DNA of 56,781 nt from 630D-37 sp037478835. Its GTDB lineage: Bacteria; Chloroflexota; Anaerolineae; Anaerolineales; Villigracilaceae. The stretch is from assembly GCA_037478835.1 (NCBI GenBank), contig JBBFLV010000012.1, positions 1 to 56,781 on the forward strand, written 5' to 3'. The notes under the pieces are model-generated. The model did no database searches. It saw nothing but the letters and a program-made list of their open reading frames with translations, and was not told the DNA's origin. Of the stretch, positions 43,604 to 51,674 are shown in pieces (the stretch's first letter is position 1; each line of letters opens with the position of its first letter). The translations under genes were made by a program, and so were the position numbers.

Positions 43604-44919
43604 TTTATGACCTGTACGTCACCAAACCCCAAGGTGATGTTACCACTCAACTGCGCCTGCTGGTAACCGAAGAAGGCAAGCGAGCGACTGGAAAGTTTGT
43701 CACGCTGGTACATGGTGAACGGCAGAAGGATGACAAATTGCCGCCGAGCCAATATGACCGCTATATCGAGAACATTATGCCTACACTTGCTTCCTTGCAT
43801 CTGAAACCAACGGATCCTGACTTCTCCCTTTTCCCTCCCGGCTCTTGGTTCCTGCAATTCGAATTCACTCTCGCCAAGCCCTGGATGAGCAAGGACGACG
43901 ACCCGTTTTATGTGGCTGCCAGCGTTAATCCCGTTCGCAAGGATAAGGTCTTCAAGGTGCCGTTTATGGCCGCATCATCCTGGAAGGGTCTGCTACGCTG
44001 GACGTTGATGCATATCCGTTTGACACAGAAGAATAATGAGCTATCGCCGCAGCGATTTGCCCAAGAGCGTTTCGTTCAAACCCTGCTCTTCGGTGATGAA
44101 CAGGGCGAAGAGCCCGGCCGGGTGAAGGGGTTTGCCGAATATCTAAACGCCCTCAACCCTGAAGCCCGCGCCGAATATGAACGTTTACTGCGAAGGCATT
44201 TTGGTGTAGACCCAAAAGATCCGCTCCCTCACCATAGCGGGCGGCTGTACTTTTACCCTACCTTCTTCGACCAGATTGACGTTGAGGTCATCAACCCACA
44301 CTCGCGCCAAACCCGCGCCGGTATCAACCCGATTTACTTAGAATGCGTCCCGGAAGGTGCAAAAGGTACCTTCTCGCTGCTCTACGTCCCCTTTGACCTG
44401 ATCGGCCGGAATCAGGCCGAAATTAAAGAGCAAGCTCTAGCCGACCTACAACTGGTTGCTGAGGGCATAGAGGCCCTATTTCTCACTTACGGCTTCTCTG
44501 CCAAGCGCACCAGTGGCTATGGGGTGGCAAAAGAAAACGTAGAGAATGGTTTTGTCTGCCTCCGCATGGAAGGAATCTCCCCGCCGCCTGTTGCGCCTTC
44601 ACCTGCCGCCGAGCCATCATTGCCCAAATATCTGCAAGCCCCTGGCAAACTCAAAGACGAATATCTCAATCCAGATGGTACGTTCCGCGAGCGCAGCCAG
44701 GCAGAATTGGCAAAGATGAGCAAATCGCAAAGGCAGGAATACGAAAAGGCTAAGAAGTGGTGGGAGCGAGAAGGTAAAGCCCTGGCGGAAAAACCCGCAG
44801 AACCTGTGCTGCCTGAGCAGCTGCCCAAACCGCAACCGCAATGGCTGAAGCGCGAGTTTTCTTCCTTGGATGAATTGCTCTCGATTGCCGAGAACTTGGC
44901 GCAAGGAGGTGAAGCATGA
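43600..44919 (+). CDS. cmr6: Cmr6-like RAMP protein with C-terminal extension
   Basis: 439 residues. The core (about 85-325) has VPFMAASSWKGLLRWTL, where family members have a PGSSLKG loop, then LLFGDEQGEEPGRV, GRLYFYPTFF, the Cmr6-like INPHSRQTRAGINPIYLECVPEG and the final GFSAKRTSGYGVAK glycine-rich loop. After it lies an approximately 105-residue extension, Pro-rich then strongly charged and probably coiled (QAELAKMSKSQRQEYEKAKKWWEREGKALAEK). Cmr6 is a Cas7-type subunit near the 3' end of the complex. The ATG overlaps the cmr1 stop (ATGA). Confidence 0.78.
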   Translation: MIYDLYVTKPQGDVTTQLRLLVTEEGKRATGKFVTLVHGERQKDDKLPPSQYDRYIENIMPTLASLHLKPTDPDFSLFPPGSWFLQFEFTLAKPWMSKDDDPFYVAASVNPVRKDKVFKVPFMAASSWKGLLRWTLMHIRLTQKNNELSPQRFAQERFVQTLLFGDEQGEEPGRVKGFAEYLNALNPEARAEYERLLRRHFGVDPKDPLPHHSGRLYFYPTFFDQIDVEVINPHSRQTRAGINPIYLECVPEGAKGTFSLLYVPFDLIGRNQAEIKEQALADLQLVAEGIEALFLTYGFSAKRTSGYGVAKENVENGFVCLRMEGISPPPVAPSPAAEPSLPKYLQAPGKLKDEYLNPDGTFRERSQAELAKMSKSQRQEYEKAKKWWEREGKALAEKPAEPVLPEQLPKPQPQWLKREFSSLDELLSIAENLAQGGEA

Positions 44920-47900
44920 CGGTGGATCTAGAAATCCTGGCCAAACACCGCAATGACCTGCTGCTGGCGGAAGTGGCGGCGTGGTTGCACAATATTGGGA
45001 AAATGGACCCCAATTTTCTCGTTATGCAGACAGGGGAGTCTCCAGACATCTTGGATATTTATCGGGTTGCACAATATTCTTTCCGCCGTTTTGCTGACCC
45101 TTCTGTGCTACTTGGAAATTCACCGTATACACAACAGAAAGGAGTACTCTACTTTGTAAATGAGCAATTGCGTAGAAAAGTTTTACAGATCAAGAAGAAA
45201 ATTGAATATATCAATACATTACTTTCCGATCAGAGTACTTCACCGGAAGAGAGAAAGAGACTTGCAAACAAACTACGAACTTGGCAGGAAGAAAAAGATA
45301 GGAACAAGAAGCAATTAAAGAGTGAGGAGCAAAATCAGTGGGAAAACTACGAAAAACAGATTGAGCAATGTAAGATTCCTAGTGTGGGTAACTGGCCTCT
45401 TGGGTCTTTGTTGACGATGTTTTGGGAGTCCGAGTGGTTTGATAAGCCGCAGGCCAGTGGATATGAACCCGGATCTGATAATGACCCAGACTACCAACGC
45501 AAACCGAAGCCAGGGATCTCCCTGAGGCCAGGGTTCACGATGGATTTGCCGGCCTTGCTCCTGCTCGCCCATGGGGAGGTATCGGGACAAGAGAAAAAGG
45601 GTATGGATGCGCAGGGGAGATACGTAGGTATTGATGATTATCAACAACAACCACCGCTTTCTCTGGACAAGATACGAATCGCCTCTGCTTTTGGGCATGA
45701 AACCGAACACCCCCTCGCATGGCATACATGGATGAACCAACGTAAGCAAATTTTTGATTGGCTGCTGAGTTCCTGGAACAACCCATTGCAGCTCAAGGCG
45801 GAGATGCTACAACAATTTGCGCCACTACGCAATGCACTGGGAGATACCCAAAGGCCTATCAATGAAATTTCGCTCTGGGACTATTCCTGGGCTGTTGCAG
45901 CGCTTTTCAAAACCGCCGTAGCCCGGGCTGTAATAACCGGTAACGTCCCCACACCAGCCGATATGCACTGGCGACTTGTATCTGTGCGCCTGGACGCTCT
46001 GGATTTCTTGTCACACTCTAATCAGATAGCCGATCTGATTGCCCGCCGTCAATTGCTCAAAGATTTCTATCAGATGATTCAGCATCTTCTGGAAGTTGAA
46101 ATTCCTATCGGAGCTTCTGTTTATAATGACGAGAATGGCCTTGTGTTTGTGATGCCAGAGATACCTGGTTGGACAAATACGGAATTACAGGCAGCACTTT
46201 TGTCGCTGATCCATAACGCACTGGATAATCCACAGTCTCTGCAAACGGTAGACTTTTCTGGCTTATACGGTGCCGCTGATCTTCGCCCTTGTGTCCAGGT
46301 GGGGTCCGCACAGCGCGGCAAGAAACTGCAACTGCAGGAGGTTTTACCGCAGGCAGAACCTCTCAGCACGCCGAATCCGGATCACATGGAGAAATGGTGG
46401 AAAGAGGCTACTAAAGAACGATGTGCCATATGTGGCCTCCGTCCACAAGGATATGTTGAACCTGGTCTACCGTCCTTCGTAACGGCAGACAAGGCCAGAA
46501 AACGTCGTCTCTGCGGAATCTGTTTGGCTCGGCGTGGGCGGCGATCTGAGGATTGGGCAAAACGCAGACAAAACGAAACTATTTGGATTGACGAAATAGC
46601 AGACGTAAATGGGCGCTTGGCAATCGTTGTAGGGCGCTTTGAATTAGATGAGTGGCTGGTTGGAATTCTGGTGTCCTCTATAGCCATGGGTACTGACCAA
46701 CATGGGAATTGGTTGGTGAAGCCTCCTACATTTGCCCGTATCCAGCGAGTATGGCGCACAACAGCCCAATTTTGGCAAGATGTGAACCAGCAAGTCTGTT
46801 CCCAGTCGCAAGACGATCGCCGTCGTCTCATTTTACAGCTGAACAAGCAGCCTGATCTTGGAGACTATCATACCTATGAACTTGACCTTGGGCCTACATC
46901 CATGAGTGTAGTCTGGATTCCATCTCACGGAGATCAGGGTGCACACCTGATCAGTGTTGACAATCTGCAGTATGTGGCTAGACAGTTGGGAGCAGAAGAG
47001 AATATTTATAGAGATCCAGTGTTGTCTTGTATCTTCGTAGAAGATTTTGTCCGTGAAAAATTCATTCAAAACGGTCTAGAGCCTATATTGCGAAACCCGG
47101 AAGGCGAAGGCCTCGCAAGGGAAGAGAACTTGCTTCGGGGTTATAAGTTCGTGGAAACGAAGCATCAGGATGTTTCTTTTTCAACAGCCATCCCCATCCT
47201 GGCCGAGCCGCGCACGTTTATGGCCCTCGTCCCGGCCGACCGTGCCTTGCCGATCGTGCAGGCTATCAAGTGCAAATACGAGCGCGAGATGGGCAAGGTG
47301 CGCAACCGTTTGCCGCTCACCCTGGGCGTGGTTTACTTTGGGCGACGTACGCCATTGGCTGCGGCGCTGGATGCCGGCCGGCGGATGTTGCGGCGAAAGG
47401 TCACGGCCGGCACCTGGACGGTCAAGAGCCGCGATCCGCTCGAGTGTCTGAGCGATGATTGGCCGCGCCGCGTCTGCCTGACCCTCTCAGATGGCTTCCG
47501 CTCCATCCAGGTCGAAATCCCCACCGTGATGGGGGATAACGAGACCAAAGACGTCTGGTATCCCTACTGGCGCCTGGAAGGTGACAACATCACCAACCGT
47601 CAACGCTGGTTCAAAGGCGCGGATGGCGGCATTTGGGTGCACGTCTGCGATTTGCGCCCCGGCGATCGGGTGCACTTCATGCCCTCAACCTTCGATTACG
47701 AATACCTGGATACCACCACGCGCCGCTTTGAAATCTTCTACGGGGAGGATGGTCAACGGCGTGGGAATGAGAAACCGCAGCGCCCCTACCTGCTGGAGGA
47801 ATTGAGCGATATCCAGAACGTCTGGAAGGCGCTCCAATCGCTGAGAAGATCGCAAATTTACCAAATCGAATCTCTCATCGAAGCCAAACGTCGCGCTTGG

Positions 47901-48095
47901 GGGAATCGGCGCGGTCGAGCGGCGCTTGACTTACCCTCGGAGGACGTGTTCCGCCGCTTCGTCAAGGACGTGCTATTAGAAGCGCAAGCCTATAGTCAAC
48001 TCCTAGAAAAAGCCGCCCTCAACGGCATGTTGAGCGATGTGCTCGAACTTTATTTCACTCTCGGAACAAAGGAGGCCGAACATGACCAACGATAA
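44916..48095 (+). CDS. csx11: Csx11-family Cas10 (type III-C-like large subunit)
   Basis: 1059 residues, the large subunit of the RAMP complex. The N-terminal HD-type region reads WLHNIGKM (H25, N26), so the catalytic aspartate is Asn. A zinc finger with CAIC and CGIC falls near residues 503-535. The palm region reads FMALVPADRALPIV, with P773-A774-D775 where active Cas10 has GGDD; this PAD form is what I associate with Csx11 and subtype III-C. Cyclic-oligoadenylate synthesis is therefore unlikely, and no CARF effector gene is nearby. The middle of the gene is AT-rich (45181-45240 is 16/60 G+C) and switches to GC-rich from about 47170 (47221-47280 is 38/60). It overlaps its neighbours on both sides. 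Confidence 0.82.
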   Translation: MTVDLEILAKHRNDLLLAEVAAWLHNIGKMDPNFLVMQTGESPDILDIYRVAQYSFRRFADPSVLLGNSPYTQQKGVLYFVNEQLRRKVLQIKKKIEYINTLLSDQSTSPEERKRLANKLRTWQEEKDRNKKQLKSEEQNQWENYEKQIEQCKIPSVGNWPLGSLLTMFWESEWFDKPQASGYEPGSDNDPDYQRKPKPGISLRPGFTMDLPALLLLAHGEVSGQEKKGMDAQGRYVGIDDYQQQPPLSLDKIRIASAFGHETEHPLAWHTWMNQRKQIFDWLLSSWNNPLQLKAEMLQQFAPLRNALGDTQRPINEISLWDYSWAVAALFKTAVARAVITGNVPTPADMHWRLVSVRLDALDFLSHSNQIADLIARRQLLKDFYQMIQHLLEVEIPIGASVYNDENGLVFVMPEIPGWTNTELQAALLSLIHNALDNPQSLQTVDFSGLYGAADLRPCVQVGSAQRGKKLQLQEVLPQAEPLSTPNPDHMEKWWKEATKERCAICGLRPQGYVEPGLPSFVTADKARKRRLCGICLARRGRRSEDWAKRRQNETIWIDEIADVNGRLAIVVGRFELDEWLVGILVSSIAMGTDQHGNWLVKPPTFARIQRVWRTTAQFWQDVNQQVCSQSQDDRRRLILQLNKQPDLGDYHTYELDLGPTSMSVVWIPSHGDQGAHLISVDNLQYVARQLGAEENIYRDPVLSCIFVEDFVREKFIQNGLEPILRNPEGEGLAREENLLRGYKFVETKHQDVSFSTAIPILAEPRTFMALVPADRALPIVQAIKCKYEREMGKVRNRLPLTLGVVYFGRRTPLAAALDAGRRMLRRKVTAGTWTVKSRDPLECLSDDWPRRVCLTLSDGFRSIQVEIPTVMGDNETKDVWYPYWRLEGDNITNRQRWFKGADGGIWVHVCDLRPGDRVHFMPSTFDYEYLDTTTRRFEIFYGEDGQRRGNEKPQRPYLLEELSDIQNVWKALQSLRRSQIYQIESLIEAKRRAWGNRRGRAALDLPSEDVFRRFVKDVLLEAQAYSQLLEKAALNGMLSDVLELYFTLGTKEAEHDQR

Positions 48096-49041
48096 ATATA
48101 CGCCCAAGCGTTATCTTCTGATGACCCTCGACCCGGTGCACGTCGGCACGGGCGGCTACCGCCTGGGTCGGGTGGACCTGAGCATTGTGCGCGAACCGGG
48201 CACCAACCTGCCCAAAATCCCCGGCACTTCGCTTTCCGGGGCGCTGCGTCAGTATGCGGCCATGCGCTATGAGAAGATGCAATGCGCCGGCAAGGATGGG
48301 CACTGCGGCAAGCCTGAGTGCCCGATCTGCTACACCTTCGGCACGGCAGCCGGCAGCGCCGGCAAGGTGAACATCTTCGATGCGCGCCTCCTGCTCTTCC
48401 CCGTGCACTCGCTGGCCGGCCCGGTTTGGGTCACCAGCCCGCAGACGCTGGCAGATTTTGACATAAAAGCAGAGCAGAACGTGGACAAAGATAAGGCCAA
48501 ATGGCCGGATGGGTTGACGAATCAAAGTCGCCTCAACCTGGGCTGGCTGATGCTGGAGCGCGAAGCTGTATGGCAGCCGCCGCAGATCAACGGTGTGCCT
48601 GAAGAGGTTCAAAAGCGCATCGTGCTGGTTTCGGATGCACGCTTCTCGCAGATCGTCAACAGCAACTTGGAAGTGCGCACCTCGGTGAGCATCAACCCGC
48701 AGACCGGCGCCGCCGAGGATGGTGCACTCTTCACCTACGAGGCCCTGCCGCGCGCTACTTATCTCTGGTGCGATGTAGTCCAGGATGATTTCCAGGGCCA
48801 ATTTCCGACCACTTCTCGAAAATGCAAACGGGAAGAACAGCAAACTAAGGATGGCAAAACGGAATGGATCTACTTGGACAATCAAGGGGAACTGCTTGAA
48901 AGAGAATGGTCGTGCCCTCTAGATGTCGTCGAGGATGCGCTTCGTTTACTGGAATATCTAGGGATCGGCGGCATGGGCACACGCGGCTTCGGACGGGTCA
49001 AACAGATTTATGCGTGGGAGGTAGAGCATGACAGCAAATAG
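48082..49041 (+). CDS. cmr4: Cmr4-like backbone subunit (target-RNA RNase)
   Basis: 319 residues, a Cas7-type subunit that repeats along the crRNA. The key segment is LDPVHVGTGGYRLGRVDLSIVREPGTNLPKIPGTSLSGALRQYA; D32 matches the catalytic aspartate of Cmr4 (IDLPIQRE type), so target-RNA cutting looks intact. Then come a Cys cluster (CAGKDGHCGKPECPIC), FPVHSLAGPVWVTSP, and RTSVSINPQTGAAEDGALFTYEALP, all typical. AAAGGAGG precedes the ATG at 48082, which lies inside the csx11 end by 14 bases. Confidence 0.9.
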   Translation: MTNDKYTPKRYLLMTLDPVHVGTGGYRLGRVDLSIVREPGTNLPKIPGTSLSGALRQYAAMRYEKMQCAGKDGHCGKPECPICYTFGTAAGSAGKVNIFDARLLLFPVHSLAGPVWVTSPQTLADFDIKAEQNVDKDKAKWPDGLTNQSRLNLGWLMLEREAVWQPPQINGVPEEVQKRIVLVSDARFSQIVNSNLEVRTSVSINPQTGAAEDGALFTYEALPRATYLWCDVVQDDFQGQFPTTSRKCKREEQQTKDGKTEWIYLDNQGELLEREWSCPLDVVEDALRLLEYLGIGGMGTRGFGRVKQIYAWEVEHDSK

Positions 49042-49429
49042 CAACCTGCCCAACCTGGATGCACTGGCGGCGCGGACGGCTCAAAACATCGTGCAACAGG
49101 TCACGGATGCCAAGAACCTGGACATCCTGGCGACGAAAACCTTGGGCGTGCTCCAGGAAAACGGACCGTACGCCATGACACTCTTCCTGGCTTCGCGTAG
49201 CCGAGACATTGAAAAGAAGATAGCGCAGGTGATCGAGAAGGAGCTGTTTGATCAAGCCTTGCTCACCGTACTCTTTGGCAGTGACATCTCATTCCCCGAT
49301 GGCAAAGAAGCCCGCCTGAAATTCCTGGCCGAACAAATTGCTCCAGACCTCGACCGCCTATTGCTGCTCAAGCAGGTCTGGGAGCAGACCCTGATCTACG
49401 TGCGCTATGGTGCCAAGGCGCGAGGGTAG
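49028..49429 (+). CDS. cmr5: Cmr5-like small subunit (Cas11)
   Basis: 133 residues, all-helical. The sequence around LDILATKTLGVLQENGPYAMTLFLASRSRDIEKKI fits the Cmr5 pattern of a helix pair that stacks along the complex. The start overlaps the cmr4 end by 14 bases. The stop TAG is also the first three bases of the first octamer unit (TAGTCGGA) of the cluster that follows. Confidence 0.82.
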   Translation: MTANSNLPNLDALAARTAQNIVQQVTDAKNLDILATKTLGVLQENGPYAMTLFLASRSRDIEKKIAQVIEKELFDQALLTVLFGSDISFPDGKEARLKFLAEQIAPDLDRLLLLKQVWEQTLIYVRYGAKARG

Positions 49430-49505
49430 TCGGATGGTTGGATGGTCGGATGGTCGAATAGTTGGGTAGTCGGATGGTTGGGTAGTTGGATGGTCGGATA
49501 GTGAT
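49427..49505. repeat. Octamer repeat cluster after cmr5
   Basis: Nine to ten consecutive 8-base units of the form TRGTYGGR (TAGTCGGA, TGGTTGGA, TGGTCGGA, TGGTCGAA, TAGTTGGG and so on) in strict register from 49427 to about 49505. The first unit contains the cmr5 stop codon. The cluster splits cmr5 from the Cmr3-like gene, which otherwise belong to one module. Confidence 0.88.
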
Positions 49506-49532
49506 AGAGATCGTTTTGCAGCGAGGTGGAAG

Positions 49533-50342
49533 ATGAGATGGAAGATGTATAAAGTCCGATTGCGTTTGCTCGCGCCGCTACATGTGGGTTGGCTCAAGCA
49601 GGGCAACCTGCAGCGCACCCGTCCCTATGTCACCGGCAAGGCGCTTTGGGGCGCATTAACCGCCCGGCTGACGCGTGATTACCCCCACTTGGGAAGCTAT
49701 CAACAGGTAGGGGAGCAGGTGAAAACGCAACTGGCCTTCTCCTACTTCTACCCGGCGACCGGCGATCGGGTAGATTGCTGGCCCTGGGGTGCGCAGGCCG
49801 ATGAATTCGCCTGGTGCTACCTGCACTCCTACGCTTCCACGGCGCTAGACTATCAGCACAACCGTGCCGAAGAAGGCAGCCTGCACGAGACGGAATACAT
49901 CGCCCCGCAAACGCGGGAGGGAAAGCCGGTCTACCTGTTGGGCTATATTTTCGAGCGGGAGGGTTGCACCCTTCCCCGGTGGCGGGATGTGCTTCCGCAC
50001 TTGCAGCTGGGCGGGGAACGTGGTTACGGCTGGGGCAGGGTGCGTCCGGAAGGAGAGCCGCAAGAGACGCGCAAGTTCTTCCCCGGCTGGCAGGTGGATT
50101 TAGATGGTGAACGCCCCGTTCTGCGGGCCGAAGGAGAAGGGGCGGTTTTCTATGCCCATGTCCAGGCGCAAGGCGTGCAGGCGCGCGGCGTGATCGAACC
50201 CTTCCTGGGACGCGAGACGGCATCCGATGGCCAGCATGGGGAAAGACTTTCCCAAGCTCGGATCTGCTGGGCGCCGGGCGGGCAGTTGCTGGAAGCAGGG
50301 AAGATGGAGATCGGGGAGTTCGGAATTTGGTGCAAGGTTTAG
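49533..50342 (+). CDS. Cas5/Cmr3-like RAMP protein
   Basis: 269 residues. RAMP features are LRLLAPLHVGWLKQGNLQRTRPYVTGKALWGALTARL at the N-terminus and the glycine-rich LQLGGERGYGWGRV loop near residue 165, similar to Cmr3 and Csx10 proteins. It is the only member of the six-gene module not otherwise assigned, so I infer it binds the crRNA 5' handle as the Cmr3 counterpart. GAGGTGG lies 5 bases before the ATG. Its stop TAG again begins an octamer unit (TAGTCGGT). Confidence 0.7.
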   Translation: MRWKMYKVRLRLLAPLHVGWLKQGNLQRTRPYVTGKALWGALTARLTRDYPHLGSYQQVGEQVKTQLAFSYFYPATGDRVDCWPWGAQADEFAWCYLHSYASTALDYQHNRAEEGSLHETEYIAPQTREGKPVYLLGYIFEREGCTLPRWRDVLPHLQLGGERGYGWGRVRPEGEPQETRKFFPGWQVDLDGERPVLRAEGEGAVFYAHVQAQGVQARGVIEPFLGRETASDGQHGERLSQARICWAPGGQLLEAGKMEIGEFGIWCKV

Positions 50343-50390
50343 TCGGTTAGTCGGTTGGTCGGGTAGTCGGATGGTCGGTTGGTTGGTTGT
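50340..50390. repeat. Octamer repeat cluster left of the four-helix-bundle gene
   Basis: Units TAGTCGGT, TAGTCGGT, TGGTCGGG, TAGTCGGA, TGGTCGGT, TGGTTGGT. The first unit holds the stop codon of the Cmr3-like gene. The cluster is the reverse complement in type of the one at 50847-51076, so the two bracket the gene at 50407 as inverted repeats. Confidence 0.85.
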
Positions 50391-50406
50391 GATGTGAGGA
50401 GAAGGG

Positions 50407-50778
50407 ATGACAAAGATTCAACGGTTTGAGGAGTTGCGTGTTTGGCAGATGGCGCGCCGGCTGGCGAATTTGATTTATGACCTGACCGATCAAGGAGAGT
50501 TTGCGCGCGATTTCAAGTTGCGCGATCAGATTCGGGATGCGGCAAGTTCGGTCATGCATAACATTGCCGAAGGTTTCGATGACGGTTCGGATGGTGAATT
50601 TATCCATTTTCTTAAATATTCGCGTCGCTCTGCCAGTGAAGTGCAATCTCAACTCTATTTGGCCTTGGATCGAGGCTATATCACGAAGGAGCAATTTCAG
50701 CAGGCTTACGATCGCTGTACGGAGACGAAGAAGGCGATCAACGCATTCATTGCCTACCTCCGCCGCACTCGCAAGTAA
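50407..50778 (+). CDS. Four-helix-bundle protein (S23/IVP family)
   Basis: 123 residues. It fits the 23S rRNA-intervening-sequence/four-helix-bundle family: FEELRVWQMARRLANLIYDLTDQ, RDQIRDAASSVMHNIAEGF, EFIHFLKYSRRSASEVQSQLYLALDRGYI and a final helix. The family includes Avd of diversity-generating retroelements and many orphan genes of unknown role; it is not a known Cas protein. It lies inside a same-strand cas run but is bracketed by opposed octamer clusters, which suggests an inserted element. GAGGAGAAGGG precedes the ATG. Confidence 0.9.
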   Translation: MTKIQRFEELRVWQMARRLANLIYDLTDQGEFARDFKLRDQIRDAASSVMHNIAEGFDDGSDGEFIHFLKYSRRSASEVQSQLYLALDRGYITKEQFQQAYDRCTETKKAINAFIAYLRRTRK

Positions 50779-50846
50779 CCCCTAAGCAATCAAACCCCTT
50801 TCTCAACCCCCTCTTTGCCCTCTCCACCTCCCACCTTCCCGATCAT

Positions 50847-51076
50847 CTGACCATCCTGACCATCCAACCAACCGACTATCCGACTATCCGACTATCTCGA
50901 CCATCTGACCATCTCGACTATCTCGACTATCTCGACTATCCGACTATCTCGACCATCCCGACCATCTCGACTATCCCGACCATCTGACCATCTCGACCAT
51001 CTGACCATCCCGACTATCCGACTATCCCGACTATCTAGACCATCCCGACCATCTCGACTATCTGACCATCCAGACT
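50847..51076. repeat. Long 8/9-mer repeat cluster before cas4
   Basis: About 25 units in one orientation, mixing 8-mers (CCGACTAT, CTGACCAT) and 9-mers (CTCGACTAT, CCCGACCAT). This is the complement of the TRGTYGGA units further left. It fills most of the 302-base gap between the four-helix-bundle gene and cas4. The last unit ends a few bases before the cas4 ATG. The remainder of the gap (50779-50846) has no recognisable feature. Confidence 0.9.
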
Positions 51077-51080
51077 AGTT

Positions 51081-51674
51081 ATGGAAGACTATTTGCCGAT
51101 CTCCATGCTCAATCAGCTAGAATATTGCGAGCGGCGTTTTTACCTGATGTACGTGCGCGGCGAAATGGAAGTAAATGCACATGTGCTGGAAGGCGCGTTG
51201 CAACATGAGCAGGTGCATCAGGCCGGGCGCGAGCGTCAGGGGGAAATCCTGGAATATCGTCGTGTCTACCTGTGGTCAGAGCAACTGAAAGTGGCCGGAT
51301 TTGCCGATGTGGTCGAAGAGCAAGTTTTGAACGGCGAGCGAGTGTTGATTCCGATCGAGTACAAGAAGGGGCGCATGGGACGCTGGTTGAACGATCACAT
51401 CCAGCTATGTGCCCAGGCGCTGTGCCTGATGGAGCGAACGCAGGCTCTGGTGCCGAAAGGATATGTCTTCTATTTCGGTTCAAGACGGCGGGAAGAGGTG
51501 ATTTTCACGCCTGAGCTCCAGGTGCGCACCCAAGAGGCCGTGCGCCGAGCGCACGCACTCGCTGCGGGACCTCTGCCACCGCCTTTGGAAAACGATCGTA
51601 AGTGCCGCGATTGTTCGCTCGAGCCGATCTGTTTGCCGCGCGAGGTACGCCGCTTAAAAAGGAGTGCGCCATGA
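51081..51674 (+). CDS. cas4: Cas4 nuclease
   Basis: 197 residues. It is a RecB-type nuclease with a four-cysteine iron-sulfur site: C16 (EYCERRFYL) and C175, C178, C184 (CRDCSLEPIC). The PD-ExK residues are D76 (GFADVVE) and E93/K95 (IEYKKG). It trims prespacers and sets PAM-correct integration with Cas1-Cas2. No Shine-Dalgarno-like sequence lies between the repeat cluster and the ATG. The stop overlaps the cas1 ATG (ATGA). Confidence 0.93.
   Translation: MEDYLPISMLNQLEYCERRFYLMYVRGEMEVNAHVLEGALQHEQVHQAGRERQGEILEYRRVYLWSEQLKVAGFADVVEEQVLNGERVLIPIEYKKGRMGRWLNDHIQLCAQALCLMERTQALVPKGYVFYFGSRRREEVIFTPELQVRTQEAVRRAHALAAGPLPPPLENDRKCRDCSLEPICLPREVRRLKRSAP

Noticed and set aside
50407..50778. Four-helix-bundle protein as Avd of a diversity-generating retroelement
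   Set aside because: No reverse transcriptase, template repeat or variable repeat is visible near it.
50847..51076. Second, degenerate CRISPR array before cas4
   Set aside because: Units are only 8-9 bases and contiguous with no spacers, so this is a short tandem repeat and not a CRISPR array.
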